In this document: positions 17,394 through 26,137 of the stretch, one piece after another | How positions within the stretch are numbered: position 1 is the first letter of the stretch | Layout of the letters: the number at the start of each line of letters is the position of its first letter | Assembly (NCBI GenBank): GCA_964608095.1 | Contig: CAZSMK010000024.1 | Coordinates: 1 to 40,833, forward strand | Length of the DNA: 40,833 nt | From: CAZSMK01 sp964608095 | Lineage (GTDB): Bacteria > Sumerlaeota > Sumerlaeia > MWCT01 > JAGHBZ01 | Direction of reading: 5' to 3' | Program-made: the position numbers and the translations under genes | Notes under the pieces: generated by a model | Told to the model about the DNA's origin: nothing | Databases searched by the model: none | Seen by the model: the letters and a program-made list of their open reading frames with translations, nothing else

Positions 17394-17503
17394 TACTATC
17401 GTATTATGGAACAGACATTTTAGGGCAGAGGAAGTTCATTTACCCATACACATATCTCACGCAGTAAAGGATTGTTGTTTCATGGAGAGGCGTCTGCAGT
17501 TCT

Positions 17504-17986
17504 ATGAATAGAAAAAGGATTATAGTGATAAGCAGTTGCCTTGTGGGAATGAACACCACATACACGGGAGAGAGCAATCGAAAAGCCCTATTCGTGAGAA
17601 TGCTCGAGAGAGGCGAGGTGGTACCGGTCTGTCCCGAACAGTTGGGCGGATTGACCACTCCGCGTCTCCCCTCTGAGATAGAGCATGGGTGCGGACAGGA
17701 TGTTATCAATGGTAAGGCACGCGTTATCCATAATAACGGAATGGATGTGACCGCAAATTTTTTGCGAGGGGCAAAGGAAGTGTTACGTCTGGCGCGCTCT
17801 ATTAATCCCCCTCTTATCATATTCAAAGAGCGAAGCCCGAGTTGCGGAGTGCACCGTATATATGATGGCTCTTTCAGCAACGTGCTTGTTGAGGGAGAAG
17901 GAGTAACTACCGCCCTGCTTCGCCGTCATGGTTTTCGAGTGGTCTCGGAAATCGAATTCCGTCAAAACCAGAAAAAAGGAGCATGA
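17504..17986 (+). CDS. DUF523 family protein
   Basis: A 160-residue DUF523 protein of unknown biochemical role. The family pattern is clear: SCLVG near the N-terminus, VCPEQLGGLTTPR, GMDVTANFLRGA, KERSPSCGVHRIYDG and GEGVTTALLRRHG. Conserved cysteines remain in SCLVG, PVCPEQ and SPSCG. The extra cysteine many members carry in the CRYDG segment is replaced here (NTTYTG). The stop codon is six bases from hemB, so the two genes are almost certainly co-transcribed. Cysteine conservation suggests metal or cluster binding, but this is an inference. Confidence 0.82.
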   Translation: MNRKRIIVISSCLVGMNTTYTGESNRKALFVRMLERGEVVPVCPEQLGGLTTPRLPSEIEHGCGQDVINGKARVIHNNGMDVTANFLRGAKEVLRLARSINPPLIIFKERSPSCGVHRIYDGSFSNVLVEGEGVTTALLRRHGFRVVSEIEFRQNQKKGA

Positions 17987-17992
17987 AAACGC

Positions 17993-18967
17993 ATGAGTAA
18001 ATTTCCTTATAGACGAATGCGACGCTTAAGACTCAATCCTGTAATACGCGATATGGTACAGGAGACCGATATTGGATTGCAGCACCTGATTTATCCGATG
18101 TTTGTAGTTCCCGGCAAGGAGGTCAAGCAGGAGATCTTGTCAATGCCGGGGATTTATAACTTTTCAATAGACCTGCTCGTGGATGAAGCGAAGAGTGTTG
18201 CCGATATAGGGATCCGTTCAATTATTCTTTTCGGAATTCCGGAAACCAAGGATGAAATAGGAAGCGGGGCATATAATCCGGAAGGAATAATTCAACAGGC
18301 GGTCAGAGCGCTCAAGAAAGCATGTCCCGGACTGGTCGTGGTTACAGACGTCTGCCTTTGCGAATACACCAGTCACGGTCATTGTGGTATAGTGAGAAAT
18401 AATGAAATACTCAACGACGAAACGCTTGATTTACTTGGGAAGACCGCACTGAGTCAAGCAGAGGCAGGTTCTGATATTGTCGCACCCTCTGACATGATGG
18501 ATGGAAGGGTAGGATATATACGGAAACGCCTTGACGAACATGGGTTTACGCATGTTCTCATCATGTCGTATTCATCGAAATATGCCTCTGCGTTTTACGG
18601 TCCTTTTCGCGACGCGGTACATTCAGCGCCTGCGTTCGGAGACCGGCGCTCATATCAAATGAATCCAGCCAACGCGAGGGAAGCGGAGCTCGAGACCCTC
18701 CTGGATATCGAGGAGGGCGCTGATATTGTCATGGTAAAACCCGCCCTGGCTTATCTGGATATTATCAGGCGGATAAAGGAGGCGGTCAAGGTACCCGTTG
18801 CCGCGTATAATGTCAGCGGCGAGTACGCAATGGTCAAGGCAGCGGCTCAACACGGGTGGTTGGATGAGAATCAGGCTCGGTGGGAGATTTTAACCTCGAT
18901 CAAGCGCGCAGGCGCTGACATTATCATCTCCTATTTTGCACGCGATATCGCAATGTCTGTATTGTAA
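17993..18967 (+). CDS. hemB: Porphobilinogen synthase (delta-aminolevulinate dehydratase)
   Basis: Condenses two 5-aminolevulinate molecules to porphobilinogen, the shared early step to heme, siroheme and cobalamin. It has 324 residues, normal length. The two Schiff-base lysines are in MSYSSKYASAFYGPFRDA and IVMVKPALAYLD. The zinc-binding cysteine cluster is intact (DVCLCEYTSHGHCG), so this is the zinc-dependent type rather than the Asp-rich magnesium type. It is preceded by AAAAAAGGAG and lies six bases after DUF523. No other tetrapyrrole genes adjoin it; ahbA/ahbB lie 8 kb downstream and act later in the siroheme branch. Confidence 0.95.
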   Translation: MSKFPYRRMRRLRLNPVIRDMVQETDIGLQHLIYPMFVVPGKEVKQEILSMPGIYNFSIDLLVDEAKSVADIGIRSIILFGIPETKDEIGSGAYNPEGIIQQAVRALKKACPGLVVVTDVCLCEYTSHGHCGIVRNNEILNDETLDLLGKTALSQAEAGSDIVAPSDMMDGRVGYIRKRLDEHGFTHVLIMSYSSKYASAFYGPFRDAVHSAPAFGDRRSYQMNPANAREAELETLLDIEEGADIVMVKPALAYLDIIRRIKEAVKVPVAAYNVSGEYAMVKAAAQHGWLDENQARWEILTSIKRAGADIIISYFARDIAMSVL

Positions 18968-19158
18968 TAAAGTGTCCAAATTATACTTCAATGTCTTTTC
19001 ATTGTTGCAAACATTGTACTTAAAAAGATATACAGGATAGAGCCATTCGCGAAAAGAGATAGGCTTAATGGCAAGAATGTAAAAAAGTCTTTACCATTTT
19101 TATTCATTATGTACACACTGAAACCTCTTATTAAAAATTACAATTGAGGTCACACAAT

Positions 19159-20235
19159 ATGGCGGCAAAAGGAACGAGAAAACCCAGGTCTGAAAAAAAA
19201 CTGAAGCTCGGAATTATCGGTGCGGGTATGTATGCAGCGGCAGCTCATGTTCCTGCAATTCGGCGGCTCTCATCCGTCGAAATAACAAGCGTGTGTCGTA
19301 AACATAAAGAACGCCTGAAAAAATTTCAGGAGACCTATAATATCCCTCGCGGCTACACGGATTACAAAGAGATGTTAAAAAAAGAAAAATTGGATGGGGT
19401 CATTATAGCAAGTCCCAATGCTTTTCATTACGAACATGCAATGGCGTGCCTCCGGAAAAATATACCCATTTTGATCGAGAAGCCGATGTGTTTGAAATCC
19501 GCCGAGGGATTTAAACTTTATACCTATGCAAATCAACACAATATTCCCGTGGTTGTGGGATTTAATAGACATTACTGGGCGAACTTCTGTTATGCGAAGA
19601 AACTCATCGAAGAGCAACAACTCGGGACCATCACCTTCATTACCGTCAGGTGGATTGCAGACATCGAATGGGCTCTCGAACGAAGCGAACCGCCGGAGTC
19701 GTTTCAACAGAAGGCATTTTACGAGATAGGCGATGAACCGAATTTCCGTGGCGATCCGAATCTTGCCGGCGGCGGTATGTTTATCGACGGCGGCTCGCAC
19801 ATGTTGGATGCGGTGTTCTGGCTGACCAACCTTAAACCTCTTGAAATCTTCGCCCTCATAGAAACACGCGGGTACCAGACCGATTGCGATAGCTCCGTTT
19901 CCATCCGATTCGATAACAATGCGCTCTGCTCATGCACCGTAATGGGAGCGTCTCGTTCGTTGAAGGGTCATGAGATTTATATCTATGGGAGCAAGGGGTC
20001 GCTTTATGTCGATGATTTCACGATTTTTTATCAATTCAACGGTCAAAAAGAAGTCCAGGTCGTGGACTTACCTGCGGACAGCTGTTCCACGGCGAATTTT
20101 GTCCATGTTCTTCAGAATAAAGAGAAAATCACCTGCGGAATTGATGATGGTTTAAAAGCAGTTATTGGAGTTGAATCCGCATATAAATCAGCAGAAGAAC
20201 ATAAGCCGGCAAGGATCGAAAAATGGGTAAAATGA
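19159..20235 (+). CDS. Gfo/Idh/MocA family oxidoreductase
   Basis: An NAD(P)-dependent dehydrogenase of about 358 residues. The N-terminal Rossmann fold has LGIIGAGMYAAAAHVPAI; the family EKP motif is LIEKPMCL, and a conserved GGGMFIDGGSHMLDAVFW segment carries the catalytic-region His. The C-terminal alpha/beta domain is complete. Substrates in this family are sugars, inositols or sugar-nucleotides, and none can be assigned. The start at ATG 19159 is supported by a GAGGT site eight bases upstream; the in-frame TTG at 19144 overlaps that site. The phosphotransacetylase gene overlaps its last codons, so the two are translationally coupled even though the functions look unrelated. It is preceded by about 190 bases of AT-rich non-coding DNA. 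Confidence 0.85.
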   Translation: MAAKGTRKPRSEKKLKLGIIGAGMYAAAAHVPAIRRLSSVEITSVCRKHKERLKKFQETYNIPRGYTDYKEMLKKEKLDGVIIASPNAFHYEHAMACLRKNIPILIEKPMCLKSAEGFKLYTYANQHNIPVVVGFNRHYWANFCYAKKLIEEQQLGTITFITVRWIADIEWALERSEPPESFQQKAFYEIGDEPNFRGDPNLAGGGMFIDGGSHMLDAVFWLTNLKPLEIFALIETRGYQTDCDSSVSIRFDNNALCSCTVMGASRSLKGHEIYIYGSKGSLYVDDFTIFYQFNGQKEVQVVDLPADSCSTANFVHVLQNKEKITCGIDDGLKAVIGVESAYKSAEEHKPARIEKWVK

Positions 20236-21254
20236 TAAATCCAGTTCTCGAACAGGTGATTCAGCGTTTGCGACGGAAAACGCAACTGAAAGTAGCGTTT
20301 CCCGAGAGTCAGGATGAGCGTGTCCTCGCGGCTGCCGTCAAACTGAGCGCTGATAGAATTATCGAGCCGATCTTGATAGGCGTTCCCGATGAGATTACTG
20401 TTGCCGCGGAGAAAATGAAGATCAACATTGACGGAATCAGGATTATTGATTCCAACGACAAGGACATGCTCGAGGACTACAGCATCAGTTTTGTCCGAGT
20501 ACGTGAGGAACAGGGGAAGCGAGTCACCCCCTCTGTCTCCCGAAAGATGATGGAAAATCCTTTATTCATTGCCGCCATGCTGGTCAAAAAAGGACAAGCC
20601 GATTCCATGGTAGCTGGTGCGGTTAACACCACGGCAAACGTGGTCAGGGCTGCCCTTTATCTCCTTGGTGTGCTACCCGATCGAACCACGTTAAACAGTT
20701 CGTTTTTGATGCTCACCCCGCGCGTGGAAATGGGTGAACGCGGCGCCTTGTTTTTCGCTGATGCCGGGGTGAATCCCGACCCCACAGCGGAACAATTAGC
20801 TGAAATCGCCGTCTCCACCGCTGAAACCGCTTCACTCATTTTCGAGACCTCGCCGCGTCTGGCGCTTCTCTCCTTTTCCACCGCCGGAAGCGCTTCGCAT
20901 CCTTCCATCGATAAAGTACGTAGAGCCATTGAAATCTGCAGGGAACAGCATCACGAGATTCAAGTCGATGGCGAGTTACAGGCAGACGCTGCCTTGGTAC
21001 CTGAAGTTGCGCGCATAAAATGTCCGGATTCCGTGATAGGTGGTAACGCCAATGTACTTATCTTTCCGGACCTCAATGCCGGAAATATATGTTACAAAAT
21101 GGTCGAACGTCTTTGCGGCGCGATGGCGTTAGGTCCCTTGTTGCAAAATGTTTCTATTCCGGTCAGCGACCTGTCTCGTGGATGCGATGTAGAAGCGATT
21201 TACTTCACAACTGCGGTCACGGCGCTCAGAGCGCACGTAGCCCGGAAAACATGA
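20223..21254 (+). CDS. pta: Phosphate acetyltransferase (phosphotransacetylase)
   Basis: Transfers acetyl between CoA and phosphate (acetyl-CoA + Pi to acetyl phosphate + CoA), usually working with acetate kinase for ATP from acetyl-CoA. The short form has a single PTA_PTB domain of 343 residues. Typical segments are KVAFPESQDERVL, ADSMVAGAVNTTANVVRAAL, FADAGVNPDPTAEQLAEIA, FSTAGSASHPSIDKVR, VDGELQADAALVPEVA and NVLIFPDLNAGNICYK. Start 20223 has an AGGA site seven bases upstream; ATG 20232, overlapping the upstream stop as ATGA, is an alternative. No ackA is visible. Phosphate butyryltransferase is less likely given the motif set. Confidence 0.87.
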   Translation: MGKMINPVLEQVIQRLRRKTQLKVAFPESQDERVLAAAVKLSADRIIEPILIGVPDEITVAAEKMKINIDGIRIIDSNDKDMLEDYSISFVRVREEQGKRVTPSVSRKMMENPLFIAAMLVKKGQADSMVAGAVNTTANVVRAALYLLGVLPDRTTLNSSFLMLTPRVEMGERGALFFADAGVNPDPTAEQLAEIAVSTAETASLIFETSPRLALLSFSTAGSASHPSIDKVRRAIEICREQHHEIQVDGELQADAALVPEVARIKCPDSVIGGNANVLIFPDLNAGNICYKMVERLCGAMALGPLLQNVSIPVSDLSRGCDVEAIYFTTAVTALRAHVARKT

Positions 21255-21276
21255 GCCTGTATGCATTTATAAATAT

Positions 21277-22698
21277 ATGATAGACTCGGAACAAAATAAA
21301 TTCGATCACTCCAGGATAAAGATTTTGATCGCTGATGACGAGCCGTCTATTCGCGACGTTCTTTCCCAGGCATTAGGTGTACATGAAGGCTACCATGTTG
21401 AAACCGCCGCTGACGGTACCGAGGCGATCGAGAAGATTCATCAGGAATATTACGATATAGTATATGTCGATCTAAGGATGCCGGGTGCAGATGGCATTGA
21501 GGTGATCCGGGAACTCAAACGTCAATCACCCGTTTCAGAAGCCGTCATTATCACCGCATTCGGTACGATTCCCATAGCGGTTGAGGCCCTCCGCGCCGGC
21601 GCATGGGATTTTGTCACCAAGCCGTTCCACATCGAGGAAGTAAAGGTTCTAACCCGGAAAATCATCGAGATGCGAATCCTCCAGCAGGAAAATATTCAAC
21701 TCCGCCGGCAAATTCAGGATGTGTATGGATTTCCCAACATTGTGGGCAATTCCACCGGAATGCAAAAAGTCTTCCAGCTCATTCGCTCCGTTGCGGACAC
21801 CGATGCGACAATCTTGATTATGGGTGAGTCAGGAACCGGTAAAGAACTTATTGCAAAAGCCATTCACTACAGAAGTTCACGTTCGAACAAGCCGCTCATC
21901 ATCGTAAACTGTGCCGCAATCCCGGAAGAATTGTTGGAGAGTGAGTTGTTCGGTCATGTAAAAGGAGCATTTACGGGGGCAATCGAAAATCGTGTGGGAC
22001 GTTTCGAGGTTGCTCATGGGGGCACCATTTTTCTTGACGAAATCGGGGAGATGAGCCCACGGCTCCAGGCTAAAATACTACGCATTCTTGAAGAACGCGA
22101 ATTCGAACCCGTCGGGTCAACAAAAAGTAAAAAAGTGGATGTGCGCATTATGTCTGCCACCAACAAGGATTTGTTGAAAGCCATTGATCGAGGAGAGTTC
22201 CGGCAGGACCTTTACTACAGGCTCAACGTCGTGCCCATTTACCTTCCGCCCATCAGAGAAAGAAGAGAGGATATTGGTCAATTGATCCATCATTTTGTCA
22301 CTAAATATAACAAGAAGATGGGCTTTTCAGTGAAAGGCTTTACACCCGCAGCGGTTGACTTTCTCCAAAGATTCCCGTGGCCCGGGAATGTCAGAGAAAT
22401 TGAAAACCTGGTGGAGCAGATGGTCGTTGTTCATCAGAACGGAATCATAGATATCGAGCAACTTCCTGAACGCTATCGGAGTTTCGAGGGAGAGCCGCAA
22501 TTCAATATCGACTCGTTATGGATAGGCGACAAGACAGACCTGGGTCAAGTCCTTAACACATTGGAGCGGGAACTCATCAATCGTGCATTAAAACAGGCAA
22601 ATGGTGTAAAATCAAAAGCCGCTGAATTACTCAGACTTAAACGAACCACCTTGATCGAGAAAATGAAAAAATTCAATATTGATATGGATAAAGACTAA
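21277..22698 (+). CDS. Sigma-54-dependent response regulator, NtrC family
   Basis: A 473-residue transcription activator. Residues 14-125 form a receiver domain with the acidic pocket IADDEP, phospho-acceptor D65 (VDLRMPG) and K115. The AAA+ domain has Walker A GESGTGKE (183-190), the sigma-54 contact loop GAFTGA (230-235), Walker B TIFLDEIGEM and the arginine-finger region FRQDLYYRLNV. A Fis-type helix-turn-helix closes the protein (about 445-470). When phosphorylated it should remodel sigma-54 RNA polymerase at -24/-12 promoters. No sensor kinase is adjacent, so it is an orphan regulator. It starts 22 bases after pta, within the same likely transcript. Confidence 0.92.
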   Translation: MIDSEQNKFDHSRIKILIADDEPSIRDVLSQALGVHEGYHVETAADGTEAIEKIHQEYYDIVYVDLRMPGADGIEVIRELKRQSPVSEAVIITAFGTIPIAVEALRAGAWDFVTKPFHIEEVKVLTRKIIEMRILQQENIQLRRQIQDVYGFPNIVGNSTGMQKVFQLIRSVADTDATILIMGESGTGKELIAKAIHYRSSRSNKPLIIVNCAAIPEELLESELFGHVKGAFTGAIENRVGRFEVAHGGTIFLDEIGEMSPRLQAKILRILEEREFEPVGSTKSKKVDVRIMSATNKDLLKAIDRGEFRQDLYYRLNVVPIYLPPIRERREDIGQLIHHFVTKYNKKMGFSVKGFTPAAVDFLQRFPWPGNVREIENLVEQMVVVHQNGIIDIEQLPERYRSFEGEPQFNIDSLWIGDKTDLGQVLNTLERELINRALKQANGVKSKAAELLRLKRTTLIEKMKKFNIDMDKD

Positions 22699-22714
22699 GC
22701 TACCTAATTAATTT

Positions 22715-22813
22715 TATAGAACATTCTATACAATAAAGTCTTTAAATATCAATTAGACTTGACATCGAAGCGATAAACGTTTACAAAATCCTACTTATAG
22801 AACATTTTTATAC
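22715..22813 (+). promoter_or_regulatory. Promoter flanked by two copies of a palindromic operator-like motif
   Basis: A near-consensus promoter, TTGACA (22759-22764) and TACAAA (22782-22787) with 17-base spacing, precedes the MshEN gene. A perfect 7-base-arm palindrome, TATAGAA-CA-TTCTATA, lies upstream (22715-22730). A degenerate copy, TATAGAA-CA-TTTTTATA (22796-22812), lies at the expected transcript start. The two copies start 81 bases apart. The arrangement suggests a repressor or autoregulator binding both sides of the promoter. Confidence 0.5.
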
Positions 22814-22828
22814 GACAATGGTAAAAAA

Positions 22829-23530
22829 GTGAAAAAAGTCCCGACACAACAAATGGCAGGGAATATAGTCGATGTGCTATTAAAGGAAGGGTTGATAAGC
22901 AAAAGCCAGCTCGATGAGGCTTTACGTATGCAATCCGAGACAGACCAACCTCTTGTGCGCATTCTCGTCGATATGGGCACCATCACCGAGAGCGCCAAGA
23001 TGAGCATCCTGAAAAAAACGTACGGCTATGAGCTTGTTTCCTTGATGACGGAAGAGTTGGACCCCAAAGTGATGAGCATTATTCCGCGAAGCATTGCACT
23101 TCGTCATCACGTAGTTCCCGTTCGGATCGAAGACAAAACCCTCGTACTTGCCATGGAGGACCCTTCTAACTTGCTGTTGATCGACAACCTTAAAGCTCTT
23201 GTCGGTCTCAATATCAAACCTGTCATAGCCAGTTGTAACGACATTGATGAGGCGCTGAAAAAGTTTCCAACAACGACGGAGGTGGCTCCTCACAGAATCA
23301 AGGTACATTTTCTCATCAAGATTCTAAAAGGACTTTTTCTGCCTGTATTAGCTCTCGCACCGATACCTGTCTTTGTGTTGATTTTAAAAATGAGCGAATC
23401 TCTTCAGATGCAACTTGCCCCCATGAATACGTTCGACTTTGTACTTTATTTTATTCTTGGTTTAGGGCTGTGGGCTTTAATAATCTGGGAGATTAATGGG
23501 TTGTTATTCAAAACCTCCAAAGGCACTTAA
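22829..23530 (+). CDS. Free-standing MshEN (GspE N-terminal) domain membrane protein
   Basis: A 233-residue protein. Residues 10-150 match the N-terminal MshEN/T2SSE_N domain of type II secretion and type IV pilus ATPases: IVDVLLKEGLISKSQLDEAL, the second repeat ILVDMGTI, and the DPKVMSIIPRSIALRHHVVPV to LAMEDPSNLLLIDNLK region. No ATPase domain follows. Instead, two hydrophobic helices (about 168-187 and 203-224) end the protein, so the domain would be anchored at the inner membrane facing the cytoplasm. The Arg and Gly of the RLG cores that bind c-di-GMP in MshE-type domains appear replaced in both repeats (NIV and PLV). Start is uncertain: GTG 22829, or ATG 22853. It is followed 63 bases later by PBP2. 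Confidence 0.7.
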   Translation: MKKVPTQQMAGNIVDVLLKEGLISKSQLDEALRMQSETDQPLVRILVDMGTITESAKMSILKKTYGYELVSLMTEELDPKVMSIIPRSIALRHHVVPVRIEDKTLVLAMEDPSNLLLIDNLKALVGLNIKPVIASCNDIDEALKKFPTTTEVAPHRIKVHFLIKILKGLFLPVLALAPIPVFVLILKMSESLQMQLAPMNTFDFVLYFILGLGLWALIIWEINGLLFKTSKGT

Positions 23531-23593
23531 ATTCTGCTTACTCTGACTGGTTCAGGCTCTAAGCTCATGACTTGTTTCCAACTGTAAAGGTAA

Positions 23594-25336
23594 ATGACAT
23601 TTGAAACGCGCAAGCCACAAAATCCGCAACAGGTGAGAATCAATGGCGCCTTTTATCTGTTCGTTGCTGTCATTTTGATATTTACCGCACGCCTCATTCA
23701 ATTGACCCTTTTCCGTGGGGAAGATCTCTATCAGAAAAGTACGGAAAATTTTCTATGTCGATGGCGGCTCCCTGCAACACGCGGGATTATTTACGACCGA
23801 CACGGCTCCCCTCTCGCAGAAAATATTACTCGTTACGATCTCTTTTTTTCACCACATCGCCTCAAACAAAAAACTGTCTCTTCAACACTCAGGAGTGTGT
23901 CGGATTTACTCGATCTCGATGTTGACCGGCTTGAGGAAAAGGTGAAATCCCTGAAATGGAAGGGGGATACTGTTACAGTGGCAAGAAATCTCGATCTGGT
24001 TGCGATCACGCCCCTTATGGAACAACAGCATCGATTTCCGGGAATAGAGATACATCATTCATTGAAGCGGCGCTATCCGCTCGGTGAAAAGGCTGCCCAC
24101 ATTGCGGGCTACCTCGGAGCTATCACACCTGAACAGCTTGATGCGTTTTTGGCGAAGGGCTACACACGGAGCGATCACATAGGCATAACAGGAGTCGAAT
24201 ATATTCATGAACAGAACCTGCGCGGGACGGATGGATACGAACTTGTGGTGCGGAATGCCCGTGGTTCGATTATCGACCGGGCTATAGAAAAACCCGCTGT
24301 CCCCGGAAAACACCTTGTACTTTCTATTGATGCGGCTCTTCAGGAATTTTGCTGGGAGCAAATGCAAGGCATTCACGGCGTTATCATAGTGGAGAATCCC
24401 CGGAACGGGGAAATTTTAGCCATGGTGAGCGCTCCCTCGTTTGATCCTCATATTCCGGCTTCATCCACGCAGGGCGAAGAGATTTCGTTACTGAATCGTG
24501 CAATTCAGGGTATTTACTATCCCGGTTCGACCATCAAACCTATCTTCGCACTCGCTGTTCTTGAAAGCGGCGTGTCGCCCGATAAGAAAATCTTTTGCTC
24601 CGGTCGCTTCTATCTTCCCAGATGGCGACAACCCTTTTTATGCAATCAGGGAAACGGACATGGCTATGTTGATGTCGAAGAAGCATTGAAGCTCTCGTGT
24701 AATACCTATTTTTACCATTACGGACAAGAGTTGGGAGGCGCTGTACTGTTGCGCTATGCTCAACGGTTTTGCTTCGGTTCACCAACCGGAATCGATCTTC
24801 CCTTTGAAAAGGAGAGCCCCCTTGTAGCGGTGCAACCAAAAGACTTGACGCGCGGCAGACTGGTTATGTTCTCAATCGGACAGGGTGATCTCCTTGTCAC
24901 GCCGATACAAATGGTTTGTGCATACGCTGCAATTGCGAACAAAGGCTGGGTTGCTACACCACATCTTTTCAAAGAAGCGGTTGATGAGCGAAACAAGACA
25001 ATCTATTCACCACTGAAGTCGGGGACACAAATCAGTATAGATGAGGCCGCACGTGAACGCATAATCGAAGGTATGAGGCGTGTAATAAACGAATCCGGGG
25101 GTACCGCTTATCGTGCGGGTTTCGAGCCGGAATGGAACGCGGCGGGAAAAACCGGCTCTGCACAGAATGCACGGGGCGGCACTGATGCGTGGTTCATCTG
25201 TTTTGCTCCCCATCACGCTCCTCACGTACTTGTATTGGTTCTGATCGAAGACGGAGGTTCGGGCGGTCGGGTCGCTGCTCCCATTGCTCGCGATATTCTC
25301 GAGTTCTACTTCAATAACTATAGCGACGCACGATGA
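23594..25336 (+). CDS. mrdA: Penicillin-binding protein 2 (peptidoglycan transpeptidase)
   Basis: A class B penicillin-binding protein that cross-links peptidoglycan during cell elongation, partner of RodA. It has 580 residues: a short cytoplasmic N-terminus, one transmembrane helix (about 17-37), the PBP dimerisation/pedestal domain opening with RLPATRGIIYDRHGSPLAEN, and the transpeptidase domain. The active-site triads are all present: S312-T-I-K315, S368-C-N370 and K519-T-G. The RGIIYDR motif and overall length favour PBP2 over PBP3/FtsI. No rodA or mre genes are in the window, which is unusual for mrdA. The start at ATG 23594 follows a weak AAAGGT site. Confidence 0.88.
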   Translation: MTFETRKPQNPQQVRINGAFYLFVAVILIFTARLIQLTLFRGEDLYQKSTENFLCRWRLPATRGIIYDRHGSPLAENITRYDLFFSPHRLKQKTVSSTLRSVSDLLDLDVDRLEEKVKSLKWKGDTVTVARNLDLVAITPLMEQQHRFPGIEIHHSLKRRYPLGEKAAHIAGYLGAITPEQLDAFLAKGYTRSDHIGITGVEYIHEQNLRGTDGYELVVRNARGSIIDRAIEKPAVPGKHLVLSIDAALQEFCWEQMQGIHGVIIVENPRNGEILAMVSAPSFDPHIPASSTQGEEISLLNRAIQGIYYPGSTIKPIFALAVLESGVSPDKKIFCSGRFYLPRWRQPFLCNQGNGHGYVDVEEALKLSCNTYFYHYGQELGGAVLLRYAQRFCFGSPTGIDLPFEKESPLVAVQPKDLTRGRLVMFSIGQGDLLVTPIQMVCAYAAIANKGWVATPHLFKEAVDERNKTIYSPLKSGTQISIDEAARERIIEGMRRVINESGGTAYRAGFEPEWNAAGKTGSAQNARGGTDAWFICFAPHHAPHVLVLVLIEDGGSGGRVAAPIARDILEFYFNNYSDAR

Positions 25337-25414
25337 ATGTTACTCATCTCTTTGATACACAAGGAAACATGTCCGTCCGGGGATTGCATTTCGCCAGAGA
25401 ACTTTATGTCCTTC

Positions 25415-25849
25415 TTATAATGACGCCTGGTTTTTTTCGAGTTTTTGTTGTTTATTTCTCAGCGCTGCAAGGCTTTGAGAAGAGAGTATGGACTCCAGCT
25501 CTTCAGACATTTTTTTCCACAGAAGATGCGCGGCGCAATATTCACACCTTTCGCAACTTCCAGGATCTTCGACGCACTCCGTAAGCGAGATAGGTCCCTC
25601 TAACGCCTGGCTGATGTCGATTAGGGGGATTTTTTCGGGCGCTCGTGCAAGCGTATATCCGCCCTTTGATCCGCGATGGCTCTTGACCAGCCCGGCTGAC
25701 TCCAGCGACATAATGATCTGGCGTAAATAAAGAAGCGAAATATCCTGACGATCGGAAATCTCTCTCAACGCAATTGGTTCTTTCCCCCAATGCATCGCCA
25801 GATCGATCATCAGCCGATACCCATACCGTATTTTTGTTGATAGTCTCAT
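25415..25849 (-). CDS. Rrf2 family transcriptional regulator with cysteine cluster
   Basis: A 144-residue winged-helix regulator of the Rrf2/IscR type. The N-terminus MRLSTKIRYGYRLMIDLA, the recognition region ISLLYLRQIIMSLESAGLVKSHRGSKGG (wing) and LIDISQALEGPISLTEC are diagnostic. Four cysteines, C92, C99, C102 and C105, lie where IscR carries the three that bind a [2Fe-2S] cluster, so an Fe-S sensor is likely. It is convergent with PBP2. The minus strand has TATAAT only five bases before the ATG and no ribosome binding site, suggesting a leaderless or very short-leader mRNA. Targets are not visible; nifU/nifS lie about 9 kb away. Confidence 0.87.
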   Translation of the reverse strand: MRLSTKIRYGYRLMIDLAMHWGKEPIALREISDRQDISLLYLRQIIMSLESAGLVKSHRGSKGGYTLARAPEKIPLIDISQALEGPISLTECVEDPGSCERCEYCAAHLLWKKMSEELESILSSQSLAALRNKQQKLEKNQASL

Positions 25850-25854
25850 GGTAG

Positions 25855-25860
25855 ATTATA
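25855..25860 (-). promoter_or_regulatory. -10 element immediately before the Rrf2 gene
   Basis: On the minus strand the sequence reads TATAAT-CTACC-ATG, so transcription would begin at or next to the start codon. No good -35 element is seen 16-18 bases upstream; the region is AT-rich (TTATTG at best). Confidence 0.4.
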
Positions 25861-25972
25861 CAAGAACATAGGAATACAATAATTAAATTATGTATTTACT
25901 ATACTATTCAGAAGGCCGTCTATTCAAAATAAATTTAGGTTTTTCAAGAAAATTTTCACCATGAGGGCCTCT

Positions 25973-25994
25973 TAGGGGATCAAACCCGCCCCTA
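25973..25994. repeat. REP-like GC-rich palindrome
   Basis: TAGGGG (25973-25978) and CCCCTA (25989-25994) enclose ATCAAACCCG. It stands out as GC-rich in an AT-rich spacer between the divergent Rrf2 and membrane-protein genes, and resembles dispersed intergenic palindromes with a GTAGGGGCGGG core. Only one copy is seen in this window. Confidence 0.35.
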
Positions 25995-26137
25995 CAGATA
26001 TGAATTGCCCGAATTTCATGAACCGTCTGGATTCAGGAATTGACTTCTTGCTTTACCTTTGCGCATAGTAACTTTTACATCATGGTCGAAAGGGGGATTA
26101 AACATCTCATTATCTTTTCATTGAAAGGAGAGGGAAG

